A stretch of DNA of 21,955 nucleotides, taken from NCBI GenBank assembly GCA_903927495.1, contig CAIYNH010000264.1, forward strand, positions 1-21,955. Reading direction: 5' to 3'. The first letter of the stretch is position 1, and each line of letters starts with the position of its first letter. Of this stretch, positions 1 to 7,402 are shown one piece after another. The translations under genes and the position numbers were made by a program. The notes beneath the pieces are model-generated. The model made no database searches and was not told the DNA's origin. It saw nothing but the letters and a program-made list of their open reading frames with translations. Source of the stretch: an uncultured beta proteobacterium. Its GTDB lineage: Bacteria > Pseudomonadota > Gammaproteobacteria > Burkholderiales > Burkholderiaceae_C.

Positions 1-2
1 CC

Positions 3-377
3 ATTGAGCGAGTAGGTGGCGCAAAAAAAGGCAAGGCCATCATCATCATCAACCCGGCGGAGCCGCCTTTGATCATGCGTGACACCGTGCACTGCCTGAC
101 CGAAGAAGAGCCCAATCAGGCCGCCATCACCGCCTCTGTCCACGTCATGATAAAGGAGGTACAAAAGTATGTACCCGGTTACAGAATGGTCAACGGGCCA
201 GTTTTTGACGGAAAGCGCGTTTCCATCTTTCTGGAAGTTGAAGGGCTGGGCGATTTCTTGCCCAAGTACTCTGGCAACCTGGACATCATGACCGCTGCTG
301 CTGCCCGCACGGCCGAAATGTTTGCAGAAGAAATTCTTGCCGGGCGTTTAAGCCTGCAACCCACCGCTGTGGCATAA
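3..377 (+). CDS. dmpF: Acetaldehyde dehydrogenase (acetylating), C-terminal part
   Basis: This is the 3' end of a gene that enters from the left edge; the frame is open from base 3 to the TAA at 375-377, giving about 124 residues. The internal ATG at 69 is not the start, because family-like sequence ([15 protein letters not shown], then [15 protein letters not shown]) continues upstream of it. The enzyme family oxidises acetaldehyde with NAD+ and CoA to acetyl-CoA and works in a channelling complex with the aldolase encoded next. The catalytic cysteine and the Rossmann NAD domain lie outside the window, so activity cannot be judged here. The aldolase gene starts 10 bases downstream. The symbol dmpF is used for the family (also called bphJ, mhpF, nahO or xylQ in other operons). 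Confidence 0.93.
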   Translation: MERVGGAKKGKAIIIINPAEPPLIMRDTVHCLTEEEPNQAAITASVHVMIKEVQKYVPGYRMVNGPVFDGKRVSIFLEVEGLGDFLPKYSGNLDIMTAAAARTAEMFAEEILAGRLSLQPTAVA

Positions 378-380
378 GGA
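376..380 (+). promoter_or_regulatory. Ribosome binding site of the aldolase gene
   Basis: AAGGA lies 7 bases before the ATG at 388 and overlaps the stop codon of the preceding dehydrogenase gene. This supports the chosen start and suggests translational coupling of the two partner enzymes. Confidence 0.6.
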
Positions 381-387
381 AACCGAC

Positions 388-1425
388 ATGACACTCCAAG
401 GTAAAAAAGTCACCGTTCACGACATGACGTTGCGTGACGGCATGCACCCCAAGCGACACCTGATGACGCTGGATCAAATGAAAGCGGTCGCCTGCGGTCT
501 GGATGCGGCAGGTGTGCCGCTGATTGAAGTAACCCATGGCGATGGTTTAGGTGGCTCGTCGGTGAACTACGGTTTCCCGGCGCACAGCGACGAGGAGTAT
601 TTGTCCACCGTTATTCCGCTGATGAAACAGGCCAAGGTTTCAGCGCTGTTGCTGCCCGGCATTGGCACCGTGGATCATCTAAAAATGGCCAAAGATCTGG
701 GCGTACATACCATTCGCGTGGCAACCCACTGCACCGAAGCCGACGTGTCCGAGCAGCACATCAGCTTCGCCCGAAAACTGGACATGGACACCGTCGGCTT
801 CCTGATGATGGCCCACATGAACTCCGCCGAAGGTCTGATACGTCAGGCAAAGCTGATGGAAAGCTATGGTGCCAACTGCATCTACGTAACCGACTCGGCC
901 GGCTATATGTTGCCCGATGATGTGACGCTCAAACTCGGCGCCGTGCGGGCCGCATTGAAACCAGAAACTGAACTCGGCTTTCACGGCCACCACAACCTCG
1001 CCATGGGCATCGCCAACTCCATCGCTGCCGTGCAAGTCGGTGCCAACCGCATTGATGCCGCGGCGGCAGGACTGGGCGCAGGTGCCGGCAACACGCCGAT
1101 GGAAGTCTTTATCGCGGTATGCAATCGGATGGGAATCGATACCGGCGTGGATCTGTTCAAGATCATGGACGTGGCAGAAGACATTGTGGTGCCACTCATG
1201 GATCACCAAATCCGCATCGACCGAGATGCGCTGACTCTCGGTTACGCCGGTGTCTATTCCAGCTTTTTGCTGTTTGCCAAGCGTGCAGAGAAGAAGTACG
1301 GCATTTCGGCGCGCGAAATTCTGATTGAACTGGGCAGGCGTGGCATGGTCGGCGGTCAGGAGGACATGATCGAAGACACCGCCATGACCTTGGCACGCGA
1401 ACGTGGCCTTTTGAAATCAGCCTGA
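388..1425 (+). CDS. dmpG: 4-hydroxy-2-oxovalerate aldolase
   Basis: A 345-residue class II pyruvate aldolase that cleaves 4-hydroxy-2-oxovalerate to pyruvate and acetaldehyde; the acetaldehyde is passed to the dehydrogenase partner encoded just upstream. The length is typical of the family. Visible active-site residues are R16, D17 and H20 in [11 protein letters not shown], the metal-binding pair H199 and H201 in GFHGHHN, and Y290. These numbers match those known for BphI/DmpG, which supports both the identification and the ATG at 388. The order dehydrogenase-aldolase-decarboxylase is that of dmp-type meta-cleavage operons. No truncation or frameshift is seen. The symbol could equally be bphI or mhpE; the family assignment is very secure. 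Confidence 0.96.
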   Translation: MTLQGKKVTVHDMTLRDGMHPKRHLMTLDQMKAVACGLDAAGVPLIEVTHGDGLGGSSVNYGFPAHSDEEYLSTVIPLMKQAKVSALLLPGIGTVDHLKMAKDLGVHTIRVATHCTEADVSEQHISFARKLDMDTVGFLMMAHMNSAEGLIRQAKLMESYGANCIYVTDSAGYMLPDDVTLKLGAVRAALKPETELGFHGHHNLAMGIANSIAAVQVGANRIDAAAAGLGAGAGNTPMEVFIAVCNRMGIDTGVDLFKIMDVAEDIVVPLMDHQIRIDRDALTLGYAGVYSSFLLFAKRAEKKYGISAREILIELGRRGMVGGQEDMIEDTAMTLARERGLLKSA

Positions 1426-1436
1426 AAGAATCACGC

Positions 1437-2225
1437 ATGAAACTTGACCAAATCACCGTTGAAAAACTGGCCGAACACCTGGAGAACTGCGAACTCAACG
1501 CGCAAGACACCCCCAAAATCACGGACGAACATCCGAACATGGATTGGGATGACGCGTACCGGATTCAAAACGAAATCAAACGCCGCAAACTGGCGCGTGG
1601 CAACCGCATCATCGGGTTGAAGGCCGGTCTGACCTCGTGGGCCAAGATGAAGCAGATGGGCGTTAGCACGCCGATCTACGGGTTTCTGTCCGATACTTTT
1701 GCTTTGGCGGATGGCGCGGAATGCAAGATTTCTGAACTCATCCACCCCAAGGTAGAGCCGGAAATTGTATTTGTCACCAAAAGGGCGCTCAAAGGCCCGG
1801 GCTGCCACGTGGCCGATGTGCTGGCGGCGACCGACTTTGTCATGGCCGGCATCGAGGTCATCGACTCGCGCTATCGCGATTTCAAGTTCGATTTGAAGAG
1901 TGTCGTTGCTGACAACTGCTCGTCGTCACGCTTTGTGCTGGGCAGTGTGGCGCGTTCGCTGGATGGCTTGGACTTGCGAACGCTCGGTGTGGTAATGGGA
2001 AAAAACGGGCAAATTGTTTCGCTCGGCGCAGGGGCTGCCGTTCTCGGGCATCCGGCCATTGCCGTTGCCATGTTGGCCAACCACCTGGGGCAATACGGGG
2101 AAGAGATTCCTGCGGGTTCGATGATTCTTTCCGGCGGCATCACCGAGGCCATATCGGTGGCGAGTGGTGATGCTATTCACTTGCGCATGCAGGGACTTGG
2201 CAGCACCAGCCTGCGCTTTATTTAG
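1437..2225 (+). CDS. dmpH: 4-oxalocrotonate decarboxylase
   Basis: A 262-residue member of the hydratase/decarboxylase (FAA hydrolase-like) family. I favour the decarboxylase, which converts 2-oxo-3-hexenedioate to 2-hydroxypenta-2,4-dienoate, over the hydratase. The reasons are the GLKAGLTSWAKMKQMGV segment, the IDSRYRDFKFDL motif, the GAGAAVLGHPAIAVAMLANHL segment and a position directly after the aldolase, as in dmpFGH. The acidic residues in HPKVEPEIVF and GIEVIDSRY fit the Mg2+ site of this family. The ATG at 1437 follows the aldolase stop by 11 bases, with only a weak purine-rich RBS. The hydratase that normally consumes its product would lie upstream of the window. The decarboxylase-versus-hydratase call is from recalled family patterns, not an alignment. 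Confidence 0.85.
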   Translation: MKLDQITVEKLAEHLENCELNAQDTPKITDEHPNMDWDDAYRIQNEIKRRKLARGNRIIGLKAGLTSWAKMKQMGVSTPIYGFLSDTFALADGAECKISELIHPKVEPEIVFVTKRALKGPGCHVADVLAATDFVMAGIEVIDSRYRDFKFDLKSVVADNCSSSRFVLGSVARSLDGLDLRTLGVVMGKNGQIVSLGAGAAVLGHPAIAVAMLANHLGQYGEEIPAGSMILSGGITEAISVASGDAIHLRMQGLGSTSLRFI

Positions 2226-2243
2226 CGATTATTTTTTATTAAC

Positions 2244-2248
2244 AGGAG
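2244..2248 (+). promoter_or_regulatory. Ribosome binding site of the ABC binding-protein gene
   Basis: AGGAG lies 6 bases before the ATG at 2255. It is one of the better Shine-Dalgarno sequences in the operon, as expected for a periplasmic binding protein made in excess over its permeases. Confidence 0.6.
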
Positions 2249-2254
2249 ACAGAC

Positions 2255-3427
2255 ATGACATTTAGACCAAAAGCAATTTCCACCGCTATCGCCACCGCAT
2301 GGATGCTTACCAGCGCTTCAGGTGTGGCCATGGCTGACATCAAGATCGGCTTCCTCGCTACGCTATCGGGCAATGGTGCTGCGCTAGGCCAGGACATGCT
2401 GGACGGCTTTAACCTCGCGCTAACGGAGCGCGGTGGCAAACTGGGCGGGCAAACCATCAATCTGGTCAAGGAGGACGACCAGTTGAAGCCCGACGTAGGT
2501 GTCCAGGCGGTACAGAAATTTCTTGAAAAAGAGAAGGTCGACATGGTCACAGGCGTGACCTTCTCCAATGTCATGATGGCGATTGCCAAGCCGCTGGCTG
2601 ATGCAGATATGACCTTTGTTGGCTCCAACGCTGGCCCAGCTCCGTTGGCCGGCAAGCAGTGCAGCAAGGGTTTTTTCTTTACCTCCTGGCAAAACGACAA
2701 CCAAGCCGAAGCGATGGCCAAGTTCGCCGTGGACAAGGGTTTCAAAAAAATGTACTTGATGGCTCCTAACTACCAGTCTGGGCGTGACCAGATTGCCGGT
2801 TTCCATCGCATCTACAAAGGCAGTATTACCGGCGAGGTTTACACCCAACTCAACCAACCAGACTACTCCGCTGAACTGGCCCAGTTGCAATCGGCAGCGC
2901 CAGATGCGGTGTATGCCTTTTTTCCCGGTGGCATGGGCGTGAACTTCATCAAGCAGTACAAGCAAGCAGGTCTGTTGGGCAAGATCCCGTTGTTGACCGT
3001 TTCCACCGTCGATGGCTCGACATTGCCAGCACTTAAAGATACAGCGCTGGGTGTCTACGCTGCCACATTTTGGGGCCCGGACTTCCAGAATGCGACCAGC
3101 AAATCTTTTACCGCAGCGTTTGAGAAAACCTATGGCCGCATTCCCTCGCAATACGCGGCACAGTCTTATGAATCGGCCTTACTGATTGATAGCGCACTGA
3201 AGAAAACAAAGGGCAGCGTCGCAGACAAAAAAGCTTTGCGCGATGCACTTCGCGCCGCGGATTACGCTTCATTGCGAGGCAACTACAAATTTGGTGCCAA
3301 TGGTTTCCCGATTCAGGACTTCTATGCATTTGAAGTCGCCAAAGATGCAGGCGGTCGCGTGTCCCTAAAGACCATAGCTACGGTGCTGAAAGCGCATCAG
3401 GATGTCTACGCAGCCGAATGTAAGTAA
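2255..3427 (+). CDS. Periplasmic substrate-binding protein, branched-chain/aromatic (HAAT) type
   Basis: A 390-residue LivK-like (type I periplasmic fold) binding protein. It has a Sec signal peptide with a likely cleavage after A27 (ASGVAMA, then DIKIGF); the mature part begins with the DIKIGFLATLSGNGAALG pattern usual in this family. It captures a ligand in the periplasm and delivers it to the permease pair encoded next. The ligand is not readable from sequence. The location inside a meta-cleavage operon makes an aromatic acid or ring-cleavage intermediate more likely than an amino acid, but this is inference. The permease gene starts 12 bases downstream. The start is supported by an AGGAG sequence. 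Confidence 0.9.
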   Translation: MTFRPKAISTAIATAWMLTSASGVAMADIKIGFLATLSGNGAALGQDMLDGFNLALTERGGKLGGQTINLVKEDDQLKPDVGVQAVQKFLEKEKVDMVTGVTFSNVMMAIAKPLADADMTFVGSNAGPAPLAGKQCSKGFFFTSWQNDNQAEAMAKFAVDKGFKKMYLMAPNYQSGRDQIAGFHRIYKGSITGEVYTQLNQPDYSAELAQLQSAAPDAVYAFFPGGMGVNFIKQYKQAGLLGKIPLLTVSTVDGSTLPALKDTALGVYAATFWGPDFQNATSKSFTAAFEKTYGRIPSQYAAQSYESALLIDSALKKTKGSVADKKALRDALRAADYASLRGNYKFGANGFPIQDFYAFEVAKDAGGRVSLKTIATVLKAHQDVYAAECK

Positions 3428-3439
3428 GTCGAAACTGGT

Positions 3440-4360
3440 ATGAGCCCCGAACTACTTTTTATCCAAGCGCTGAACGGATTCCAGTTCGGTGTCCTGCTGT
3501 TCCTGATGGCGGCAGGCTTGACGCTTGTTTTTGGAATCATGAGCTTTATCAATTTGGCACATGGTTCACTCTATATGTTTGGGGCTTATTTTGGAGCCAC
3601 TGCTTACAACGCCAGCAACTCTTTTTTGCTCGCCATTGCGGCTGCATTTGGCGGTGCATTTGTGCTAGGTGCGTTGCTGGATCGTTTCGGATTTTTCATC
3701 CTTCACCAACGCGACCATCTGGATCAGGTGCTCGCCACGTTTGGTGTGGTTCTGTTTTCCAATGAGGCGGCACGCATGATTTGGGGAGCCTCACCGGTAT
3801 TTATGGAATTACCTGAGTCACTTAGCAACTCCATCTCCCTGTTCGGTCTGAACTATCCTTTGTACCGCGTGCTCATCATCGGTGTCGGTCTAGCCGTGGC
3901 ACTTGGTCTATACCTGCTGATTGAACGCACACGGATTGGCATGCTGATTCGGGCTGGTGCCAGCAACCGCGCCATGGTGTCGGCCCTGGGTGTCAATATC
4001 GGCTGGCTCAATACCTTTATATTTGCCTTGGGCGCTGGCCTGGCGGGTCTGGCGGGTGCCATGGTCGGGCCGATTCTGTCGGTGCAACCGGGCATGGGGG
4101 ACTCGATCCTGATTACCACTCTGGTGGTGATTGTGATTGGTGGCATCGGCTCAATTCGTGGTGCCTTTTTGGGAGCGCTGATCGTTGGCATGGTTGACAC
4201 CTTGGGGCGCACCGTGATGCCCTTCGTACTGCGTCAATCGTTTGATGCAGAAACCGCCAATACGCTCGGCCCGGCACTGTCATCGCTTTCCGTCTACGTG
4301 TTGATGGCCGTGATTCTTACTGTCAAGCCCGATGGCCTTTTCCCTGTAAAAAACCGCTAA
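3440..4360 (+). CDS. ABC transporter permease, LivH type
   Basis: A 306-residue inner-membrane permease of the branched-chain amino acid importer family. The N-terminal LTLVFGIMSFINLAHGSLYM pattern is the family hallmark, with about eight hydrophobic segments through to the C-terminus. It pairs with the LivM-type permease encoded 11 bases downstream to form the translocation channel. The cytoplasmic stretch around residues 150-200 (IERTRIGMLIRAGASNRAMV, then SALGVN) holds the coupling-helix region that contacts the ATPases. The gene lies 12 bases after the binding protein and has no strong Shine-Dalgarno sequence, so it probably depends on readthrough translation. The family is secure; the substrate is unknown. 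Confidence 0.93.
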   Translation: MSPELLFIQALNGFQFGVLLFLMAAGLTLVFGIMSFINLAHGSLYMFGAYFGATAYNASNSFLLAIAAAFGGAFVLGALLDRFGFFILHQRDHLDQVLATFGVVLFSNEAARMIWGASPVFMELPESLSNSISLFGLNYPLYRVLIIGVGLAVALGLYLLIERTRIGMLIRAGASNRAMVSALGVNIGWLNTFIFALGAGLAGLAGAMVGPILSVQPGMGDSILITTLVVIVIGGIGSIRGAFLGALIVGMVDTLGRTVMPFVLRQSFDAETANTLGPALSSLSVYVLMAVILTVKPDGLFPVKNR

Positions 4361-4371
4361 AAAGTGCCCCA

Positions 4372-5367
4372 ATGACCACCCCCTTTCAAGCCATGCGCCG
4401 GTTCAACGGTTTTGCTCGCTACAAATCCAAGTTGCGCATCGGCATCACTGTTGTACTGGCGATTTTGTTTCTATTGGTGCCCGTGTATTCGGCGCAAGCC
4501 GGTAACACCTATGCCCTGACACTGTTTGGGCGTGTGCTGGTGTTTGCCATGGCAGCCGTGGGTCTTAACTTCGCGCTCGGCTACGGCGGCATGGTCAGCC
4601 TGGGCCATGCCATGTATATCGGCCTGGGAGCATACACCATGGCGATTTTGTCACGCCATGGTGTCGAAAACGGACTTGTGCATCTGCTTGCGGTGGGAGC
4701 CGTCACGGCGTTGGTAGCCATTCCGGTGGGGTTCATTTCTCTGCGCACGCAGGGCATCGCCTTCATCATGATCACGCTGGCGTTTGCGCAAATGTTGTTC
4801 TTTGTCTTTGTCGGACTAAAGCAATACGGTGGTGACGAAGGCATGACGATTGCGCAGCTAAGTGGCTTTGGCGCACTTACTGCCAACAAGACAGCGCTGT
4901 ATTTGTCGATGATGGTCGCTCTGGCGCTCTCGCTCGTGGTTTTCCGACGCGTCATCAATTCCCGCTTCGGACTGGTACTGCGCGCCACGCGCTTTAACGA
5001 GCGCCGAGTGCGTGTTGTCGGTACTGCACCACTCGGTTATCGTCTGGTTGGGTACGTCCTTTCGGCTGAGTTGTGTGCGCTGGCCGGGTATTTTTTGGCT
5101 AATTTAACTGGTTTTGCTTCACCTGCTTACATGGCTTGGACGGTTTCAGGTGAACTGATTGTCATGGTACTTCTAGGTGGTGCCGGAACGCTGATAGGAC
5201 CGGTCATTGGCGCTGCCGTGTTCATGCTGCTGGAAGAAGGCTTGAAGGCCATGACCGAGCATTGGATGATCATCATGGGGCCGGTCATTATTTTGATCGT
5301 ACTGTTTCTGAAAGACGGTCTGTGGGGACTGTTGAGCGACGGCCCCACCAGCAAGGGAGGGCACTGA
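4372..5367 (+). CDS. ABC transporter permease, LivM type
   Basis: A 331-residue multi-pass inner-membrane protein, the second permease of the importer. It carries the GLNFALGYGGMVSLGHAMYI pattern typical of LivM and an RATRFNERRVRVVG cytoplasmic loop that corresponds to the ATPase-contact region. The N-terminus has about 25 mostly polar and basic residues before the first membrane helix. The ATG at 4372 has a poor RBS, and an in-frame ATG at 4393 is a possible alternative start. The LivG-type ATPase gene begins 3 bases after the stop. No defect is seen. Confidence 0.92.
   Translation: MTTPFQAMRRFNGFARYKSKLRIGITVVLAILFLLVPVYSAQAGNTYALTLFGRVLVFAMAAVGLNFALGYGGMVSLGHAMYIGLGAYTMAILSRHGVENGLVHLLAVGAVTALVAIPVGFISLRTQGIAFIMITLAFAQMLFFVFVGLKQYGGDEGMTIAQLSGFGALTANKTALYLSMMVALALSLVVFRRVINSRFGLVLRATRFNERRVRVVGTAPLGYRLVGYVLSAELCALAGYFLANLTGFASPAYMAWTVSGELIVMVLLGGAGTLIGPVIGAAVFMLLEEGLKAMTEHWMIIMGPVIILIVLFLKDGLWGLLSDGPTSKGGH
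5356..5360 (+). promoter_or_regulatory. Ribosome binding site of the LivG-type gene
   Basis: GGAGG lies inside the last codons of the preceding permease gene, 10 bases before the ATG at 5371. It fixes the ATPase start and couples the two genes. Confidence 0.55.
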
Positions 5368-5370
5368 GTT

Positions 5371-6126
5371 ATGCAAGCTTTGCTTTCCATTCGCGGCCTG
5401 GTCAAACGCTATGGCGGTTTGACGGTAACGGATCACGTTGATCTGGACATCATGCCTGGCGAATTGCACGCCATCATAGGCCCCAATGGTGCTGGAAAAA
5501 CGACTCTAATTAGTCAAATTGTTGGCGAAGTAATCAGTGACAGTGGCGACATTCAGTTGCTGGGAAAAACCCTGATCGGTTTGGGTGTGGCTCGAATAGC
5601 CCAAGCGGGTATTGGGCGCTCATACCAAATTACATCGGTAATCCAACAATTCACGGTACTGGAAAACGTCATTCTGGCGGTACAGGGATGTCGCGGTCAC
5701 GCCTACCAATTTTGGACTCCAGCGGTGGAGTGCGTGGAGTTGACGAGCCGAGCCGACGCTTTGATTGATCTACTCGGTCTATCCAAAGGTCGTGACAAAT
5801 ATGCCCTGGAGTTGTCCTACGGCCAGCAACGCCAGCTTGAAATTGCCATGGCACTAGCGATGGAACCCAAGGTGCTGTTGCTGGATGAGCCGATGGCGGG
5901 CATGGGCCACGGCGAGTCGGCGATGATGGTCCAACTGCTGATGAAACTCAAAGGCAAATACGGCATTTTGCTGATTGAACATGACATGGACGCGGTATTC
6001 AGTTTGGCTGATCGCATCAGTGTGCTGTGTTACGGCAAGGTGATTTATTGCGGCGACCCCACCGCCGTCAAATCCAATCCGCAGGTGCGTGAGGCCTATC
6101 TGGGCGACGAGGAGGTCGCGACATGA
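5371..6126 (+). CDS. ABC transporter ATP-binding protein, LivG type
   Basis: A 251-residue cytoplasmic ATPase. It has Walker A GPNGAGKT at residues 37-44, the signature motif as LSYGQ (a known LivG variant of LSGGQ), Walker B with VLLLDEP, and the switch histidine in LLIEHDMDAVF. It powers import together with the LivF-type ATPase. The first four bases of the next gene overlap this one through ATGA at 6123-6126, so the two ATPases are translationally coupled, as expected for a heterodimer. The start is fixed by GGAGG. Confidence 0.94.
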   Translation: MQALLSIRGLVKRYGGLTVTDHVDLDIMPGELHAIIGPNGAGKTTLISQIVGEVISDSGDIQLLGKTLIGLGVARIAQAGIGRSYQITSVIQQFTVLENVILAVQGCRGHAYQFWTPAVECVELTSRADALIDLLGLSKGRDKYALELSYGQQRQLEIAMALAMEPKVLLLDEPMAGMGHGESAMMVQLLMKLKGKYGILLIEHDMDAVFSLADRISVLCYGKVIYCGDPTAVKSNPQVREAYLGDEEVAT

Positions 6127-6833
6127 GCAGCTTGTTGCAGGTTGAAGGTTTGGTAGCTGGCTATGGCCGCAGTCAAGTGCTGTTTGGGCTAAGCCTGGGA
6201 ATTGAGCAGGGGCAGTGTGTGACCTTGCTGGGCCGCAACGGCATGGGTAAAACCACCACCATCAAGAACATCATGGGGCTGTCCAAACCGTGGAGCGGAA
6301 AAGTCAGTTTTCGCGGTGCACCGATTGATGGTTTAGCCTCATACCGTATCGCGCAAGCGGGTCTCGGACTGGTACCTGAAGGGCGTCAGATATTTCCTAA
6401 TTTATCAGTGCGCGAGAACTTGATTGCGACCGCTGCAGATCGGCGCAAAAAACCTTCGCCGTGGGATTTGGCGCGGGTCTACCGGATGTTTCCACGACTC
6501 AAAGAGCGAGCCTCCAACTTTGGTAACCAGTTATCCGGCGGCGAACAACAAATGCTTGCAATTTCGCGCGCGCTGATGACCAATCCGGATTTACTGATTC
6601 TGGACGAGGCAACAGAAGGACTGTCCCCGCTGGTACGCCAGGAAATTTGGGCGGCACTGTCGGAATTGCGCAAAGAGGGTATGTCGATACTTGTCATAGA
6701 CAAAAACATCGTGCCCCTGCTGGCGTTGGCCGACTACCACTTTGTCATCGAAAAAGGACAAGTGGTGTGGCGCGGTAACTCTGCCACATTAAAAGCTTCG
6801 CCTGAAATCTGTCACAAATACCTCGGTGCCTGA
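6123..6833 (+). CDS. ABC transporter ATP-binding protein, LivF type
   Basis: A 236-residue cytoplasmic ATPase with Walker A GRNGMGKTT from residue 37, signature LSGGEQQ and Walker B LLILDEA followed by TEGLSPL. The position of the usual switch histidine reads VIDKNIVPLLALADYHFVI: the residue after the aspartate is K, not H. In my recollection this substitution is common in a LivF subgroup found with aromatic-type importers, so it need not mean loss of function. The partner LivG-type protein keeps its histidine. The gene overlaps the previous one by 4 bases and is followed after 34 bases by a small gene with its own strong RBS. Confidence 0.93.
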   Translation: MSSLLQVEGLVAGYGRSQVLFGLSLGIEQGQCVTLLGRNGMGKTTTIKNIMGLSKPWSGKVSFRGAPIDGLASYRIAQAGLGLVPEGRQIFPNLSVRENLIATAADRRKKPSPWDLARVYRMFPRLKERASNFGNQLSGGEQQMLAISRALMTNPDLLILDEATEGLSPLVRQEIWAALSELRKEGMSILVIDKNIVPLLALADYHFVIEKGQVVWRGNSATLKASPEICHKYLGA

Positions 6834-6855
6834 GCGCACTTTGTTGAACACCAAT

Positions 6856-6861
6856 AAGGAG
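6856..6861 (+). promoter_or_regulatory. Strong ribosome binding site of the 99-residue protein gene
   Basis: AAGGAG lies 6 bases before the ATG at 6868. It decides the start: the in-frame ORF extends upstream to 6826, but nothing there has such a signal and that stretch overlaps the end of the LivF-type gene. Confidence 0.7.
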
Positions 6862-6867
6862 AATCCA

Positions 6868-7167
6868 ATGATCACTTTTGTTCGCCGGGTACGCATGCGC
6901 AACGGCTATTTTGTTGAGGCCATGGACTTGCTGAAGGCTCGCGTTGAATATATCGAAGCAACACACGGGATCAAAATTGAACTTCATGGCCGATTCGGCG
7001 GCCCGGTGGGAGAAGTAGCAATGGTCTCTCGCCATGAAGATGCGACCAACCTCGAATTGTTTCGCAAGAAAATATCTGCTGATGTGGCTTCCTCTGCACT
7101 TCTGAAAAAGCTGTCAGATTTCACAATCAGCGGTGAAACTTATGACGAAATTTGGATGAGTCAGTAA
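6868..7167 (+). CDS. Small unassigned protein, possible dimeric alpha/beta-barrel fold
   Basis: A 99-residue soluble protein with no signal peptide or membrane segment. I do not recognise a named family. The pattern of an N-terminal strand (MITFVRRVRMRNGYF), a helix with repeated charged residues (EAMDLLKARVEYIEATHG), a central GRFGGPVGEVAMV strand region and a final ISGETYDEIWMSQ resembles ferredoxin-like dimeric barrels of the ABM/NIPSNAP kind. That is a weak fold guess only. It is the last gene of the operon and has the best RBS in it, so it may be made in quantity. It is not the missing 4-oxalocrotonate tautomerase, which would be about 62 residues and begin with Met-Pro. A role in handling the imported aromatic compound is possible but unsupported. 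Confidence 0.7.
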   Translation: MITFVRRVRMRNGYFVEAMDLLKARVEYIEATHGIKIELHGRFGGPVGEVAMVSRHEDATNLELFRKKISADVASSALLKKLSDFTISGETYDEIWMSQ

Positions 7168-7191
7168 TTCGCACATTTTCCAAGTGATTTT

Positions 7192-7210
7192 TACGCATGA
7201 ACCATGCGTA
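7192..7210. repeat. Perfect 8-bp inverted repeat (TACGCATG / CATGCGTA)
   Basis: TACGCATG-AAC-CATGCGTA begins 25 bases after the stop codon of the 99-residue protein gene. The stem is perfect with a 3-base loop. It may act as a factor-dependent terminator or mRNA-stabilising stem for the + operon, or be a protein binding site. It lacks a following T tract on the + strand; the T run (GATTTTT) lies just before it. Confidence 0.5.
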
Positions 7211-7250
7211 GTTGCGCTAAAGCTGGCCTGCCAGCGCAGAGCATCCACAC

Positions 7251-7275
7251 GTTGCTTGCCATCGAGCAAAGCAAC
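7251..7275. repeat. Imperfect inverted repeat
   Basis: GTTGCTTGC and GCAAAGCAAC flank a 6-base loop, giving a 7-bp outer stem and a 2-bp inner stem with one bulged base. It sits in the gap between convergent genes and could help terminate transcription from either side, though no T tract follows. Confidence 0.4.
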
Positions 7276-7402
7276 CGCTACATTACCCATCGCAAGGAAC
7301 AGCGCCAATACCACCATCAAATCACAAGAAAAAGCCACGAAACGCAAGCCAGCGAAGAACGAGCAGCTATCAACACAGGATCATACCCAAGATCAACAAA
7401 CG

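Larger units (their letters stand above)
7168..7402. other. Intergenic gap between convergent genes, rich in inverted repeats
   Basis: These 235 bases separate the end of the catabolic/transport operon (+) from the end of the response regulator gene (-). They hold a perfect 8-bp stem at 7192-7210, a GCTGGC/GCCAGC palindrome at 7222-7235 and an imperfect stem at 7251-7275. No run of T follows any of these stems on either strand, so none is a classical intrinsic terminator. Short ORFs crossing the gap show no family pattern. From 7276 to 7402 I see nothing definable. Confidence 0.6.

Noticed and set aside
39..53. ATC trinucleotide repeat near the left edge
   Set aside because: Encodes the conserved run of isoleucines in the acetaldehyde dehydrogenase; no sign of a variable repeat.
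1437..2225. 2-hydroxypenta-2,4-dienoate hydratase (dmpE/mhpD type) as the identity of this gene
   Set aside because: Same superfamily, but the GLTSWAKMKQMGV and GAGAAVLGHPA patterns and the position after the aldolase fit the decarboxylase better.
2420..3151. Minus-strand ORF of 243 codons opposite the binding-protein gene
   Set aside because: Long only because of codon bias in the real gene on the other strand; no recognisable protein features.
6868..7167. 4-oxalocrotonate tautomerase (dmpI) as the small gene at the operon end
   Set aside because: Tautomerases are about 62 residues with proline after the initiator methionine; this protein has 99 residues and starts Met-Ile.
7114..7347. Minus-strand ORF of 77 codons with a hydrophobic start, in the gap after the response regulator
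   Set aside because: It runs antisense into the end of the 99-residue protein gene, has no RBS and shows no family pattern. The signal-peptide look is probably chance.
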